Shown here: positions 24,942 through 35,829 of the stretch, one piece after another
How the letters are laid out: each line of letters opens with the position of its first letter
How positions within the stretch are numbered: position 1 is the stretch's first letter
Origin: Metallyticus violacea
Lineage: Eukaryota; Arthropoda; Insecta; Mantodea; Metallyticidae
Length of the DNA: 64,000 nt
Reading direction: 5' to 3'
Assembly: GCA_030762175.1 (NCBI GenBank)
Contig: CM060842.1
Coordinates: forward strand, 62,972,501-63,036,500
Made by a program: the position numbers and the translations under genes
The notes under the pieces: model-generated
What the model was told of the DNA's origin: nothing
Database searches by the model: none
The model's input: only the letters and a program-made list of their open reading frames with translations

Positions 24942-26166
24942 CGAGAGTAGGTACATAAGTTTCCGGCCTGACCATTTCCTAGGTATAATAAAACTATATT
25001 TCACTTTGCAATATAGTTACCCTTTATTGCAATTCACTTCTCACATCTTTGAATTAACCCCCACCAAATAATCAGAAGTCTTGTCTGCAGAATGAGTATA
25101 AATAGCGTCTATTACTTCTTCGTCACACTTAAATTTCCTTCCTTGAAGGTCATTCTTGAGTTTTGAGAACAGGAAATAGTCACTGAGAACTACATCTGGG
25201 CTGTAGGGTGGATGGTCGATCTCCTTGAAGCCACATTTCTTCACATCTTCCTTTGCAACAAGAGCTGTGTGCACAGGCGCACACCACCACTCAGCTTTCC
25301 TCGCTTTTCTCTTTGATGGAAAGATGTAGTCTGTGCAGTAGACCAGCACAGTACTCCCCATTTACTGTGGTGTTCTTCTCCTTGAAGTCAATGAAGAGTA
25401 TTTCTTCACAGTCCCAAAAGATTGTGGCCAAGATCTTCTTGGTTGACTGACTGACCTTGGCCTTTAGAGGCGGTGCTTCGCCAGGTTTTCGCCACTCCAA
25501 TGATTCTCTTTTGGACAAGGGATCATAGTTTCATGTCCTGTAACAATAATGTGCAGAACTTCTCTCTGCCACGGCAGAGCTCCTAAAATGCCTGACAACA
25601 GAACTCGTTGCTGCCTTTGGTTTGAGGAAAGAAGTCTAACCACACATCTTGCACTAATCATATTCATGCTTAAATGTTCATCAATAATTCGAAGGACTGT
25701 TGTTTTAGAACGGCCCAACCTTGCTTCTATTTCTGTAACTTTGAGCCGCCGGTCTTCCATAATTTCTCCTTCCACAAGAGCGATGTTTTCAGGAGTGAGC
25801 ACCTCCAAGGGCCGAACTGCATAGTCTTCATCTTCAATGCTTTCTCAGCCCATTCGAAAAAGTTTTGCCCATTCTTTTACGGTAGAATATGAAGGGGATG
25901 CTTTTCCATATACACCGTTCAATCTCTGTTTAATTTCATTTGGAGTTAGTGCTTCTTTTGTAAAGAACTTAATAACAGCTGGATACTGCATTTTGAACAT
26001 GTCACAATCGTCTACACGTGCCTTCTTTATGCAAATATATTTGAACAACTGAATGCAGCGGAGAGGAAGTTGCAGCTTCAATTATTTACTTAATAGATTA
26101 TGAAAGAGATTCATGAAAGCGATAATCCTTATTGGCGAGGCTGGAAACTTATGGACCTACCCTCGT
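24942..26166 (-). mobile_element. Near-complete mariner transposon with terminal inverted repeats
   Basis: About 1.2 kb, the usual mariner size. The ends are inverted repeats: 24941-24973 (ACGAGAGTAGGTACATAAG...) and the reverse complement of 26134-26166 (ACGAGGGTAGGTCCATAAG...), with 28 of 33 positions identical. The expected TA duplication is present at the right (TA at 26166-26167) and reads CA at the left. The enclosed minus-strand transposase is broken (separate entry). Confidence 0.93.
25041..26085 (-). pseudogene. mariner D,D34D transposase, broken
   Basis: Covers almost the whole protein in pieces. N-terminus: FFTKEALTPNEIKQRLNGVYG and SYSTVKEWAKLF (26081-25845). Middle: LTPENIALVEGEIMEDRRLKV, ARLGRSKTTVLRIIDEHL and VTGHETM (25808-25464). 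Next, in another frame, ATIFWDCEEILFIDF and NTTVNGEYCAGLL (25518-25291). Last, CGFKEIDHPPYSPDVVLSDYFLFSKL (25361-25041). In active enzymes the catalytic triad lies in GDET, HDN and SDY: the first is GHET here (Asp lost), the second is replaced by WWC before APVHT, and the third (LSDYFLF) is kept. At least three frame changes separate the pieces, so it is inactive. The start is near 26081 by comparison with the family. Confidence 0.93.
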
Positions 26167-26171
26167 ATGCT

Positions 26172-26880
26172 ATAAATCATTGAGCATTAGAGGAAATTGC
26201 ATAACTGTTAGTTTATATAACATAAGTTCCAACACATCTGCCTAAGTAGAGGATACACATTCTAATCCTGCTGAGACTGGTTTCTCTAAAACCTAAATGT
26301 CAAGTTACTTTAAGCAGCAATGAACTCGAAATTCATTTTCTGCGTGCATCCTATTCAATTATTGAAGAATTATGATAAAGATCCTAAAAGTGAGTTTGCA
26401 GCAGTATATTACAGTAATTATTGTTATTTTAATATTTTCAAAGTCCCAACATGTCAAATATAAATTCATTCACCCAGTCCTTTTTATGCACATGTTGCTA
26501 CTAACCGCTAAACGAGGCATTAATGCAAAGTTATTAACAAATGAATTGTTTAATTGTAAATGTGAAATGAATTGTTTAATTGTAAATGTGAAATGAATTA
26601 AAGTGATCATCAGTAATAATTAGGTAGGGAGCTCTGCATTTACGCAAAATATTGTAAATTTCAGTAGAGTAATGTCATAATGTCATAATGTTTTTTTTAA
26701 ATATGGTCATTAATAATGGGGAGTAATACCCATGTAATACACAATTTTAATAGGAAACACTAAATTTTTGCTAATATTTACTAGCTTGAAAATTTCGATT
26801 CAAATCTGCATTTTATATATCTGTTGTTCCATTGGTAGCATTTTAGAATCATATTCCTTCATCCCTTTTATACACGTCAA
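26172..26880. other. No gene; includes a perfect 26-bp tandem duplication
   Basis: The unit ATGAATTGTTTAATTGTAAA plus TGTGAA occurs at 26541-26566 and again at 26567-26592 with no mismatch, followed by the start of a third unit. The rest is AT-rich and featureless. Confidence 0.7.
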
Positions 26881-26882
26881 TT

Positions 26883-27129
26883 ATCCCATTCTATTTGGGG
26901 CGTGAAACGGCCGACAAATTTTGCTCAGAGGCCCTTTCTTTCAGGCTTGAGGTTCTTTATCGTGCCGTAAATGTACGACACAGAATCCACGGCTTTACTT
27001 TCCTTCCGAAGGAAGCCATATACTTAGGATTTTTACGTCCGAAAAAATCCATCGATCCTGGCCGGGTTTGAACCCGCGATCTTGGGTTTAGAAGGCAAGT
27101 ATGGTTACCACTACACCACCAGGACCGAC
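26883..27129 (-). mobile_element. SINE-B, 3' tail missing, joined to a LINE fragment
   Basis: Well-preserved minus-strand SINE-B: GGGGCGTGAAACGGCCGAC, AAATTTTGCTCAGAGGCC, GCCGTAAATGTACGACAC, CCTTCCGAAGGAAGCCATA, AAAAAATCCATCGATCCTGG, GGTTTGAACCCGCGATC and ACTACACCACCAGGACCGAC. The usual terminal block (GATGTTAAAGAGCG) is absent at the left. The head abuts a reverse-transcriptase fragment, and a 163-codon ORF runs artificially from that fragment into the SINE. Confidence 0.92.
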
Positions 27130-27450
27130 TTCTGAGAGGTAGCCACCACAGTTGATTGCATAGGGGCTGCGCATGATCAAATTTACTGGTGTTAAAGAGG
27201 AAACGAAGACAGGCATTATGAACGAGTGGTAATCTGTCGATCTGCTCAGTATTCAGATTAGAGTACAAAACATCAAAGTGAGACATAACAAGCACTTGAA
27301 TAAGATTTTTTTGAGAATGAGAGGTAGACCTTTTGCTACATGTTTTAACGTGTGAATAAAAGAAAATTGCATCTGTGGGCTTACCTGGCTGTGCCATTCC
27401 TGATGGGAGTGTACATGAGGCATTGTTGTTTATCATAAGGGGCGGCACAC
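27130..27450 (-). pseudogene. Non-LTR retrotransposon fragment (region after the RT palm)
   Basis: The minus-strand frame reads FFYSHVKTCSKR, then QKNLIQVLVMSHFDVLYSNLN, EQIDRLPLVHNACLRFLFN and FDHAQPLCNQLWWLPLRS. This matches the segment after the palm in CR1/Jockey-like reverse transcriptases, where LVxSHFDY..., a pair of RxQNxxxRFIF-type helices and a xxQLxWLPxxxR block occur in this order. The frame is open across the fragment, so decay is moderate. It ends exactly at the SINE-B head. The continuation expected after WLPL is not found to the left of the SINE. Confidence 0.8.
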
Positions 27451-27459
27451 CGTTTGAAT

Positions 27460-28585
27460 TATTTTACATAATGCACATTTATGTCCCATAAATGGGCTTG
27501 TGATTTAAGTTGATTCAGTTTTAGTCAAAAAATTTCTACCCAAAGGGAGATGGAGGTTAGGTCTTCGCTTACTACAGCTACTGCGTCATGGACAGAAAGA
27601 GGGGCGGTGTGAAAGTAAGGTAAATGGGAGTGTTTGATCTCTTCGGATAGTCGTCATCAAGTGACTGAATTCAGTAACACCAGAATAAAAGCAGTTGAAC
27701 CTTCGGCAGGTAGCCAGGCAAGGAATAGGGAGGTGATATTCCTACCTACCTGTAAATATGAAGATACATAAAACGAACTGATTTGCTATGTATTTAAATA
27801 TGAAAATTAGATTTGTTTTATAATATATTTTAATTAGGCTCCCTTAAAGAAGCGGCGAATAATTTAAAGATAAAGTGAGAGTTTCCCAAAACACCTGGGA
27901 ACCATTGTAACTGGCAACCCTCTTGGGAATTGCTTGTTTGTTGGTATGATTTGAATAATATGGAGACATCATTTACGGGGACATATTTGTGCGTTCTTCT
28001 TTAGCTTTTTTAATAGCCCCTTCCCTTGCATAAAAAGCCAAATATTAGAAATGACATATACATTCTTCAGCAACAATGTCAGAGTTGCGTTAATAAATCA
28101 ACGTTTCGACCGCCTAGAACATTTTATTGTTTTAATAGTTGTTAGTCAGAGATTAAGAATGTCGGTGGAAACGCCTCGGTCATTTGACTCCTAAATGAAA
28201 TTCTAGACCTATTATAGTAAACTATGCGCTGCGACCTCTGTAGGGAAGAAACTCGAGAACAACAAATGTGACGTATGTCTTGTAATAGGCGGAGGACGCA
28301 TTTGCACCAGTGCACAGTAAATGAGAATGTCGTGTGATGATTTGGAAACCGTTTTAGAGCACGTAATGCGTTTCGCCGTGGTGTGTTTCCACTGGGGCAA
28401 GGAGAGGAACAACTTTGTGAGGTAAATTATTCATGTAGTATTATTTAGTTTGTGTGTCGGGTTTGAAAATGGTTTTATCATGTCTGCATAACTTTTCATG
28501 CATCAAGGACAGTAAGCCAGGTTCGTTGACTTGACCCAAATAGCATGAATCTAAAAAATAATTTTAAAGCTGCATTTAAAACGTG
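27460..28585. other. No recognisable gene
   Basis: Unique-looking sequence. A 66-codon ORF at 28212 shows no motif. Confidence 0.4.
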
Positions 28586-28587
28586 TA

Positions 28588-28589
28588 TT

Positions 28590-28641
<52 letters not shown>
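28588..28641. repeat. (ATT)n microsatellite
   Basis: About 54 bp of uninterrupted ATT repeats. Confidence 0.97.
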
Positions 28642-28643
<2 letters not shown>

Positions 28644-28649
28644 TTATTT

Positions 28650-31484
28650 CAGTACCTGTGCTAGCATATAAGAATGATCTGGTTATCTTTTTTCAAAAGT
28701 TTAATCTTCAACTTCATATTATTAAATTTTTCCACCCAAGATAATTATTTCGCTTGAAACTGTGTACAAATTAGTCGTTATATTAAGTGCCTTACATAAA
28801 AGTTATACTTTAGAATTTTCTATGTTACTGAATAAATTATTTTAAAAGCCCTTTGTTAATGAAAATATTGTGTCTTAACTGAAATAAAACGTTACTGCGA
28901 TTTATTGTAGGATTAATTGAATATCATGTTATAAGCATCTATTAGTAGCTTTGTTTCAAATAATATTTAGCAATATAGAAAGACCTCAAAGGTTCTGTGG
29001 CTTAAAAGTATTCACAGCAGTTTTATATTTAAATTCTAGATTTTTAATAGGAACATTAATTAGTAAGCATTAGCAGACACATTTTCAGTGGGAACCAACA
29101 CCAAAGTTGAAGTCATTTAATACGCCAGATCTTTTTAATCCTCCATTATTTCCAAATTTCAGTAAATCCGTCAAACACCATATTATTTAAAAACAATTAC
29201 TCATTTTGTAATAGTGTCCGGCCACATTTATGGATATATAGGTTAGAAAAGTTAAAGCATTCAGTTAAAACAGCTACCATAATGTAATTGAGGTGGTTGC
29301 ACATTGTCCAGTGAGTCATTCAATGCCAGTTAACTGAAATTTAGGGTAAAATATGAGCTTTATAATGTTGATTTTATGTCACTCTTAGCTAGAGTTTGGG
29401 GTTTTTATGATTGTAATTGTTGGTGCTGATGATTTATTTTTTTAATTGGTGTTGAATTTAAAATCGATAGCAGATTTAATTGCTAGTGTTCCTAGCATTT
29501 TTCTTTTGTCAATTGGAAGCTGACAGCTAGTTCTTGTGAAGTTACGATACATGCATGTTCAGTTTGTCGCTTTCGTTTTGTTCTTATAACGATCTCGCCA
29601 GAAACTTTTGCAGAAAGAATTGCTTATTATCTCAAAACTTTTGTGGTCTGGTATTCGTTTTTGAGGGAGGTTATTGTGTACGTATGTGCAAAATTTGTTG
29701 AATTTGAAAAAAATTTTGCACAATTTCCATGGTGTCGCTCTTCTAAATAATTACCAAGCAAACTACAATAAGTAAATGAAATAAAATAATTTAAATTTTT
29801 TTATTACATCCATGCACGAGGATTGTATAACGATTAACGAATAAAAACAAAAGTAAATTTACTTAAATTAAATAAAAAAAACACTGAAGTGATAGAGTTG
29901 CCCTCTTAATCGACACTAGTTACAATACTGATGGCTTTAGATAAAGTACATTTCTAGAAAGAAAATATTTATAACAAAATGAACACCAAAAAAATTTACA
30001 TTAAAATGTAACAAATAGGTTCATTGTCTTCGATGATTCCAGAAGGCACTAACACCAATCAAAAGTTAATAACAAATATTAATTGGTAGCATTTTGTAAC
30101 GTTTATGAATTTATTACTATAAGTTTAATTCTTAATACTTCAACCCAAATATTCAATTTGATTAGCTCAGCCCCCAGTTCATCAACTGGAATGTCCAGGG
30201 GACCAGGTTCTGATCCAAAATAAAACATTTCTCTAAACAATTTTTACACAAACCATTATCCTAACCAATTAACTGCAATTTCTACACTAATAATTCCCAA
30301 ATTTCTAAGTCACTCAATTGCACCTAAACAAACACGCAAAATATCTAAAATATTAACACAAGCAAAAATAATATTAACCAAAATGCTTAACATTCTTTGT
30401 ATATACTACGTTATACTAATTTTAATAAATCTTACATCCTCTATACGAGGCCTCATTATAAGCGCATGTTATCTGCATAACGAAACCCTCCACTTCTTGT
30501 ATTTTTCATACCCCAATACTCTCATCGTTAAAAGTTAAGGTTTATTTTATGTTATTCAGTTTTCAGACATTTTTGTTTTCTTCTTTATTTGCAGTTCAGA
30601 CAGGTTTATAATGTATTTTACATGATAAATGAAATATATAAACTAGTTTTATAAGTAATTTATTTTTACAATAGAAAATTTGAAAAAATTAAAGAAAACT
30701 AAGAATTCTAGGATTTTTGTTTAATTTATTGGTCAAGTAAGCTTTGATAAATCCGTTACTGCTTGGTACCTTACTCTCGCATAATTAAATGAAGTTATAG
30801 AATATCGTTACCATAAAGCAATGCAATCTCTAATAAAAATATAATTACATTCATAATTGAAATGCTTATAGCCAGCACTAACGTTCATTGGCTATTTAAT
30901 TAAATGCCATTTATATGTCATTGCAACTTTGCTCAGAATTTCACAGAGCTCAATTTCCAACACCAGCAATAAATAAATTTCCCAGTAAAAATTACGGTCA
31001 CTTTAAGACATTAATTGTAATTTCACTCATTAGCTACCGACTAATGACAAAGTTTTATTTTTTCAAAGCCATATAAAGAAACCGTTTGTTTCTTTGCACT
31101 TTAAACTGAAAGTGCAGTTAATATCAGAAAAAAGTTTTCTGCTTAACGCAGCAGACTTCAGTGGAAATTAAATAAAGCTCTAGGGTCATTATATAAATGA
31201 AAATGTTGGGAGGGTTTCATAAACAAAACCGGAGGTATGTGCTTGAAAATTTCATGGGCGTTGTTATTGTAAATGAAGTATAAAAAGTGTATATTGTTTT
31301 TAATTCTGTGTTTCAGGGAAATACATTGGTTGTGAATTATCTGGTTAATTTTTTAAAAACACATTTTAATGGAACTATATACATAAGCTGTTACTTTTTA
31401 ATTGCAAACATTAACTAATAACGTTCTTTGATTTAATACAAATGTCTTATTTCATATTTATTTTCACGTTTTTCAATATCTTTC
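28650..31484. other. No gene; includes a C-rich, G-poor stretch
   Basis: Long AT-rich interval without SINEs, transposase motifs or ORFs above about 60 codons. 30120-30460 is unusual in having many C and very few G on the plus strand. A faint tRNA-like GATTAGCTCAG...AGGTTCTGATCC lies at 30160-30217. Confidence 0.5.
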
Positions 31485-31560
31485 ACAGTTTCTTGCACCG
31501 CCTGTGGTGCCTCAGTAGTAAAAACGGGCGTTAAACACTACTAAAAAAAACAGTTTCTTG
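31485..31560 (+). mobile_element. 5'-truncated SINE-A with perfect 11-bp duplication
   Basis: Only the last 54 bp of the element were inserted (31496-31549): CACCGCCTGTGGTGCCTCAG through GGGCGTTAAACACTACT and an A tail. They are flanked by exact copies of ACAGTTTCTTG at 31485-31495 and 31550-31560. This is the expected product of aborted target-primed reverse transcription. Confidence 0.96.
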
Positions 31561-34065
31561 TACTTATGATCTACATACTTTTCTGCAGCATTCCTCCCTT
31601 TCCTCTATCGTACCCGGTTCCAAATAGCGATCCCCTCTCTTGTCTTCTAATTATTCCTTATGCCTATGTCAGTTGCAGCCATCTTCACTTTCTCCTCCCT
31701 GTTGAAGTGCACTTCTGTATCTTTTTACGCGATCTTTTTCTGCCACCATTTTTGTTTTGCTTTAATATGTTCTACAGAAAATGTTTTATTTTATTTTTGG
31801 TAGTTATAAAAATGGGCTAATATCTTTTGGTTACTATTGAGGTACTTCATTTTCAGCATGAAAAAATATAAAAGGCAGTGGTTTACAGAAAAAGGAATTC
31901 TGCGCTTCAAAATAAATGTGACAAGTTTACAGTTTTAACAAATGGGAAAAGCTATAACTCTCTCAACATATTATGGTCGATATTTTTAAATAACTGAAAA
32001 AAATAGGAGTAAATGAAAATTTTCCACACCACCTAAAATTACCCTAAAATGGAAAATACATTTTCTAAATTGCAAAGCAAATGCGTGGAGGACAAAATGC
32101 AAAATGTTAATACAACAGTGAGTGTAAAACGTTTTCCCTTATTCCTTTTGATTTGATTGGTAACGGATAATATTCAGATAATTATTAAACAAGAGTTGCA
32201 CTTCAAACTGCATTGGTTACCGGCTGTTTAAAAATTAATCCTTTAAAATACATAGCAACCGTTTTTTATGGTAATTTCCTGTTAAACTGTGTACTTTCTG
32301 AAGTCCGCTATTGTCTATAACACTGCCATGATGGAGGAAAGTAGACACACGCCCTTCAAGAAGCAATTAAACAATTCCTATTTTTGAATAAACGAACGTT
32401 ACAAAATTTAATTAACTATCCAAATGTCTTCCTGTATAGATTCATTTTCACTTTGTGCTTTATTCTATATGCACCTCCACAAATATTACAAAAAACCTAT
32501 GCCCAAAAGCGGCAACAATAAATGTTACACTGCAAGAAAATACAATTTATTATTTTCTAAACAAATTTCTGTACGAATTACACTTTCGTTGTTAACGTCT
32601 TTTACAGTTAAATTGCTAATATATTCGATAACCAAACATGAGCATCATGTCAAGTTTTTCGGAAACGATTTTCTTAGGACAAACTTTTAGTAACATATCT
32701 ACATGCACAAACTTGCCAACTACAGTAATAAGGAAAAAGCCCACATGGAAATAATAGTGACTTAACTTGCAAAATTATATAATTGATGACATCACACCAC
32801 CTTAATAGTGTTATAATACAATCACAATGAAGAAATGTGGAACCAGGTATTACAGTTTTGTTTCATTTTTTATGCTTAGAACGTAAGCATATTTCATTCA
32901 TACTGTAGAAGAAAGTACATTTTTCTTTATTAAATGGTGTTTCTGATTTAATATGCTAATAAACTTCGAAAAAATAATTTGTGTAGGTATGGCTTGGCCT
33001 CTTGTGTTCGTATTTAATTTGTAGTCGTGATAGTATCGTCTCAAAATTTATATAATGATTTCTCTATTTAAAACATGTTAATAGAAAACTGAAACTTGCT
33101 GCAAATCCACCAGAGTTGTCTCAGATATATGAAGGTAGACACATGTATCCTATTTCCTCTCTAGATTATGCGCAAGGGCAAAGTATGGGCGTTCATGAAA
33201 TCTTAAAGCGGGACTACCAAAGTTTCCTTGACAGCGGACTCCTAAAATTTAACCCCAAAGTTTAATGATTTACCACATTTAAAAGTATAAACAAGTAATT
33301 AAATGGAAATGTTTTCAGTGTTTACATTTTATTGTGTTTCTTTACCACACGTTAACAATCATAACAAATATCACATTCAATATAATATTAATAACTAAAT
33401 ATTTCTGAATGAAATGTATAATACAGCATTTCACTTACAGGTCGTGCTATATTAGGCTTAATGGAAACCATTTGTGTTTTGAATTCTTATTCTACTTTTT
33501 AGCCTTTGCATTTCGCTGCCAAAAGATATCTGCCCTTGTCAAGGAAACTGACGAAACAAATGAATGTTCTACCTAGTTCCGTTTTCGGTTTATTTGTTAG
33601 AAAGTTCCCTCCGGGACAAATTGTGGTCTTCAATTTAACTTTACACATCGTAAATTTGTGTAATCTTTGGTTTTCTCGTAACTGAGTGATTTTATTTATG
33701 TCTGTCCCTCCTGCTTACATTGACCACAGCACATATTTTTAAATTGTTAACATAACAATGAGCGCTATATCAAAGGAAAATATCCATTCCATCCTGGCTG
33801 CATGTAGAACGTTTTCATTGTGAAATGCTGTACAGCTGTTAAGGGCTATTTATAACTGCAGTAGAGAGAGTATTTCTGTTTTCAATTAGCTTAGTCATGG
33901 TGCAGAATAAATATGGCTATACCTTAACGCTGCTGGCCGTAGTTTATTGACGAGCAAATGATATAGCAGTACAACTGGATATCAGTACTGGTCCTTCGAT
34001 TTGGTGGGAAATTGTGACTTAGAATGTAAAACATTCTGCACCCATAAGGGTCAAGAGTATACTTT
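31561..34065. other. No recognisable gene
   Basis: AT-rich. The 84- and 88-codon plus-strand ORFs at 31566 and 32424 lack recognisable motifs; the first reads hydrophobic and Pro/Cys-rich from pyrimidine-rich DNA. Confidence 0.45.
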
Positions 34066-34068
34066 GAT

Positions 34069-34318
34069 CACCACTGTAGTATAGCGGTAACGGTTGCGAC
34101 TATTAATCCAGAAGTCCTAGTTTCGAATCTCGGTAAAGTCAAAGTTACCTTCGAAGTTTTGCTTTACTCTGAGAAGGTGAATGCCAGATATATTTTAAGG
34201 CGCCAAGGAATCAGAGTAACATTAATTAATTTCATTCCATTTTTAACTACAGACCTACGCCTACATAATTCACGTCCTAAGAAGACAATGAAGTCAAAGC
34301 GACAGTAAATAAAACATT
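34069..34318 (+). mobile_element. tRNA-derived SINE-D
   Basis: Head CACTGTAGTATAGCGGTAACGG (A box) and AGTTTCGAATCTCGG (B box) are spaced as in a tRNA. A body of about 170 bp ends AAAGCGACAGTAAATAAAAC, an A-rich tail. No clear target duplication was seen. It is distinct from SINE-A, B and C. Confidence 0.72.
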
Positions 34319-34324
34319 AGAAAG

Positions 34325-35105
34325 AACAGCAGATTGGATGTTAACAGTTGACCCTCGTAGACTGGAGCAGGCTATTACACTAATCCGTAGGCTTTAAGAA
34401 ATGCAATGCCTTTCCTTTGTAAACATACGAAAGACAGAAAGAGGGGAGGGAATGCCATTGCTATAAGCAATCTTTAGTTCTTTCTTTAACTTGGGAGTCT
34501 TGCTTTTTGTTAGAAGCTCTCTTTGTCGAGGCACTTTGATTAAAGATTTCTTTGTGATCCGGTTAAATAGATTGGTTAATTCTTTTTTTGAAAATCCAAA
34601 AAGCAAAAAACTATGCAGACAACAAAGGGAGTACTGATGGAAAGAAGAAAATAGAGACGGCAGCCAAAAACTTTGGTATAATTATCTCTTAGCAGTATTT
34701 CTACCTGGTTTTCAGAAAATGGAATCTCGTTATATAAATACCGTTTAAATGTTGAACTTTTTTCCCCTCCAAAGTTTGAGCCTGTAGTGAGGTTATTGTT
34801 AGGTTTGTAAATGTGTTATATTAAGTATTTACTAAATTTCAGAAGCCGAAGCTGTAGAGAAAAGTGGAACTATGCTCTCTGTATTGTATTGCCAGTGTGA
34901 AAGCAGCAGATGTAGCCTTAGTTTGATTGCTATGTAGTATAAACATGTAGCTTCAACTCCTAACATTGCAAAATGTCGCCTCGCGCACAGAGATTTTAGG
35001 CATGTAGCATGACTAGCCAGGCATCGAACAAAGATCCAATACAGCACGGATACTGTTCTTCCTCTGCTCTTCTGTTTTGGTGTGCATGGACTGTGTCTCA
35101 CTGTG
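34325..35105. other. No recognisable gene
   Basis: ORFs of 70 and 105 codons on the minus strand have no known motif. The longer one overlaps the left arm of the inverted repeat starting at 35111. Confidence 0.4.
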
Positions 35106-35110
35106 CAACA

Positions 35111-35165
35111 TTCCAGAATCACCCTGGAATCAATCACGCCTCGTTTCACAAACGGTAGCGGAGGG
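35111..35165 (+). repeat. Left arm of a 55-bp imperfect inverted repeat
   Basis: TTCCAGAATCACCC through CACGCCTCGTTTCACAAACGG matches the reverse complement of 35732-35786 without gaps at about 40 of 55 positions. Weaker similarity extends a few tens of bases outward. Confidence 0.78.
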
Positions 35166-35639
35166 CAGCGTAGGAAACCGAGCCTAATTCTAAAGAATTA
35201 TTGCATCAATTCGTAGAAGTTATAGTGTGACTTCAACAAATACATACAGATATGACATTACGCACAGAAAGTTAATCACATTCAGTATAGAGCGAAATAA
35301 AATGGGTAAACTCTAATATAGCAATGCATAACGTAAAGGAAATAATCGGTACGGGTAAAGGCATAAGCTTTTAACATCATTAGTTTTTTTTTTATCTAAC
35401 CTAAGCTAATCTAACCTTTATTCAACCTTTGCGTTAACAGGGTAACTTTTGCATTTTTTAAAACGTAAGCTAAGCTAACCTAAATTTGCAACGTACATGA
35501 AATAAAAGTAAAATTGAAACGTATGCGTTGTCCTCCCCCCTCCCCAGAGTAGCATTTTATGGTAAGAAAAGTGTAGACAAATTATGAAGATTAAAAAGGG
35601 AAAAAAGTTACCCATGGGGGGAGGTGCTTCTCGTTTGTA

Positions 35640-35680
35640 ACAAGACGCTCTAGCCAACTGAACCACCAAGCATACAAGAA
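35640..35680 (-). other. tRNA-like A-box half
   Basis: The minus strand reads GCTTGGTGGTTCAGTTGGCT then AGAGCGTCTTGT, like the 5' half of a tRNA. No B box follows at the expected distance. It lies inside the inverted-repeat pair and may be a tRNA-derived relic or chance. Confidence 0.35.
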
Positions 35681-35731
35681 CAATATAGCAATTAACCCTC
35701 CTGCATTAGTTTACTTAAACTGGGCTCTTTT

Positions 35732-35786
35732 TTCTCTGCTGCCGTTCGTGAAAAGAGGCGTGGCTTGTTTCGCGATGATTCTGAAA
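35732..35786 (-). repeat. Right arm of the 55-bp imperfect inverted repeat
   Basis: The reverse complement begins TTTCAGAATCATCG and contains CACGCCTCTTTTCACGAACGG, pairing with 35111-35165. The arms enclose about 570 bp that holds no transposase. Confidence 0.78.
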
Positions 35787-35829
35787 TTACGGTTTGTCAC
35801 TGTGGATACCCCATGCCAGTCGAACTATA

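Noticed and set aside
26957..27448. The 163-codon minus-strand ORF as a single gene
   Set aside because: It is an accidental fusion: a LINE reverse-transcriptase fragment reads straight into the tRNA-like head of a SINE-B.
30160..30220. tRNA or SINE head
   Set aside because: A TTAGCTCAG-like A box and AGGTTCTGATCC are spaced about right, but both are imperfect and no body or tail follows.
35396..35490. Interstitial telomere (TTAGG)n tract
   Set aside because: Only a few TAACCTAAGCTAA-like words occur, with no regular 5-bp periodicity; too short to support.
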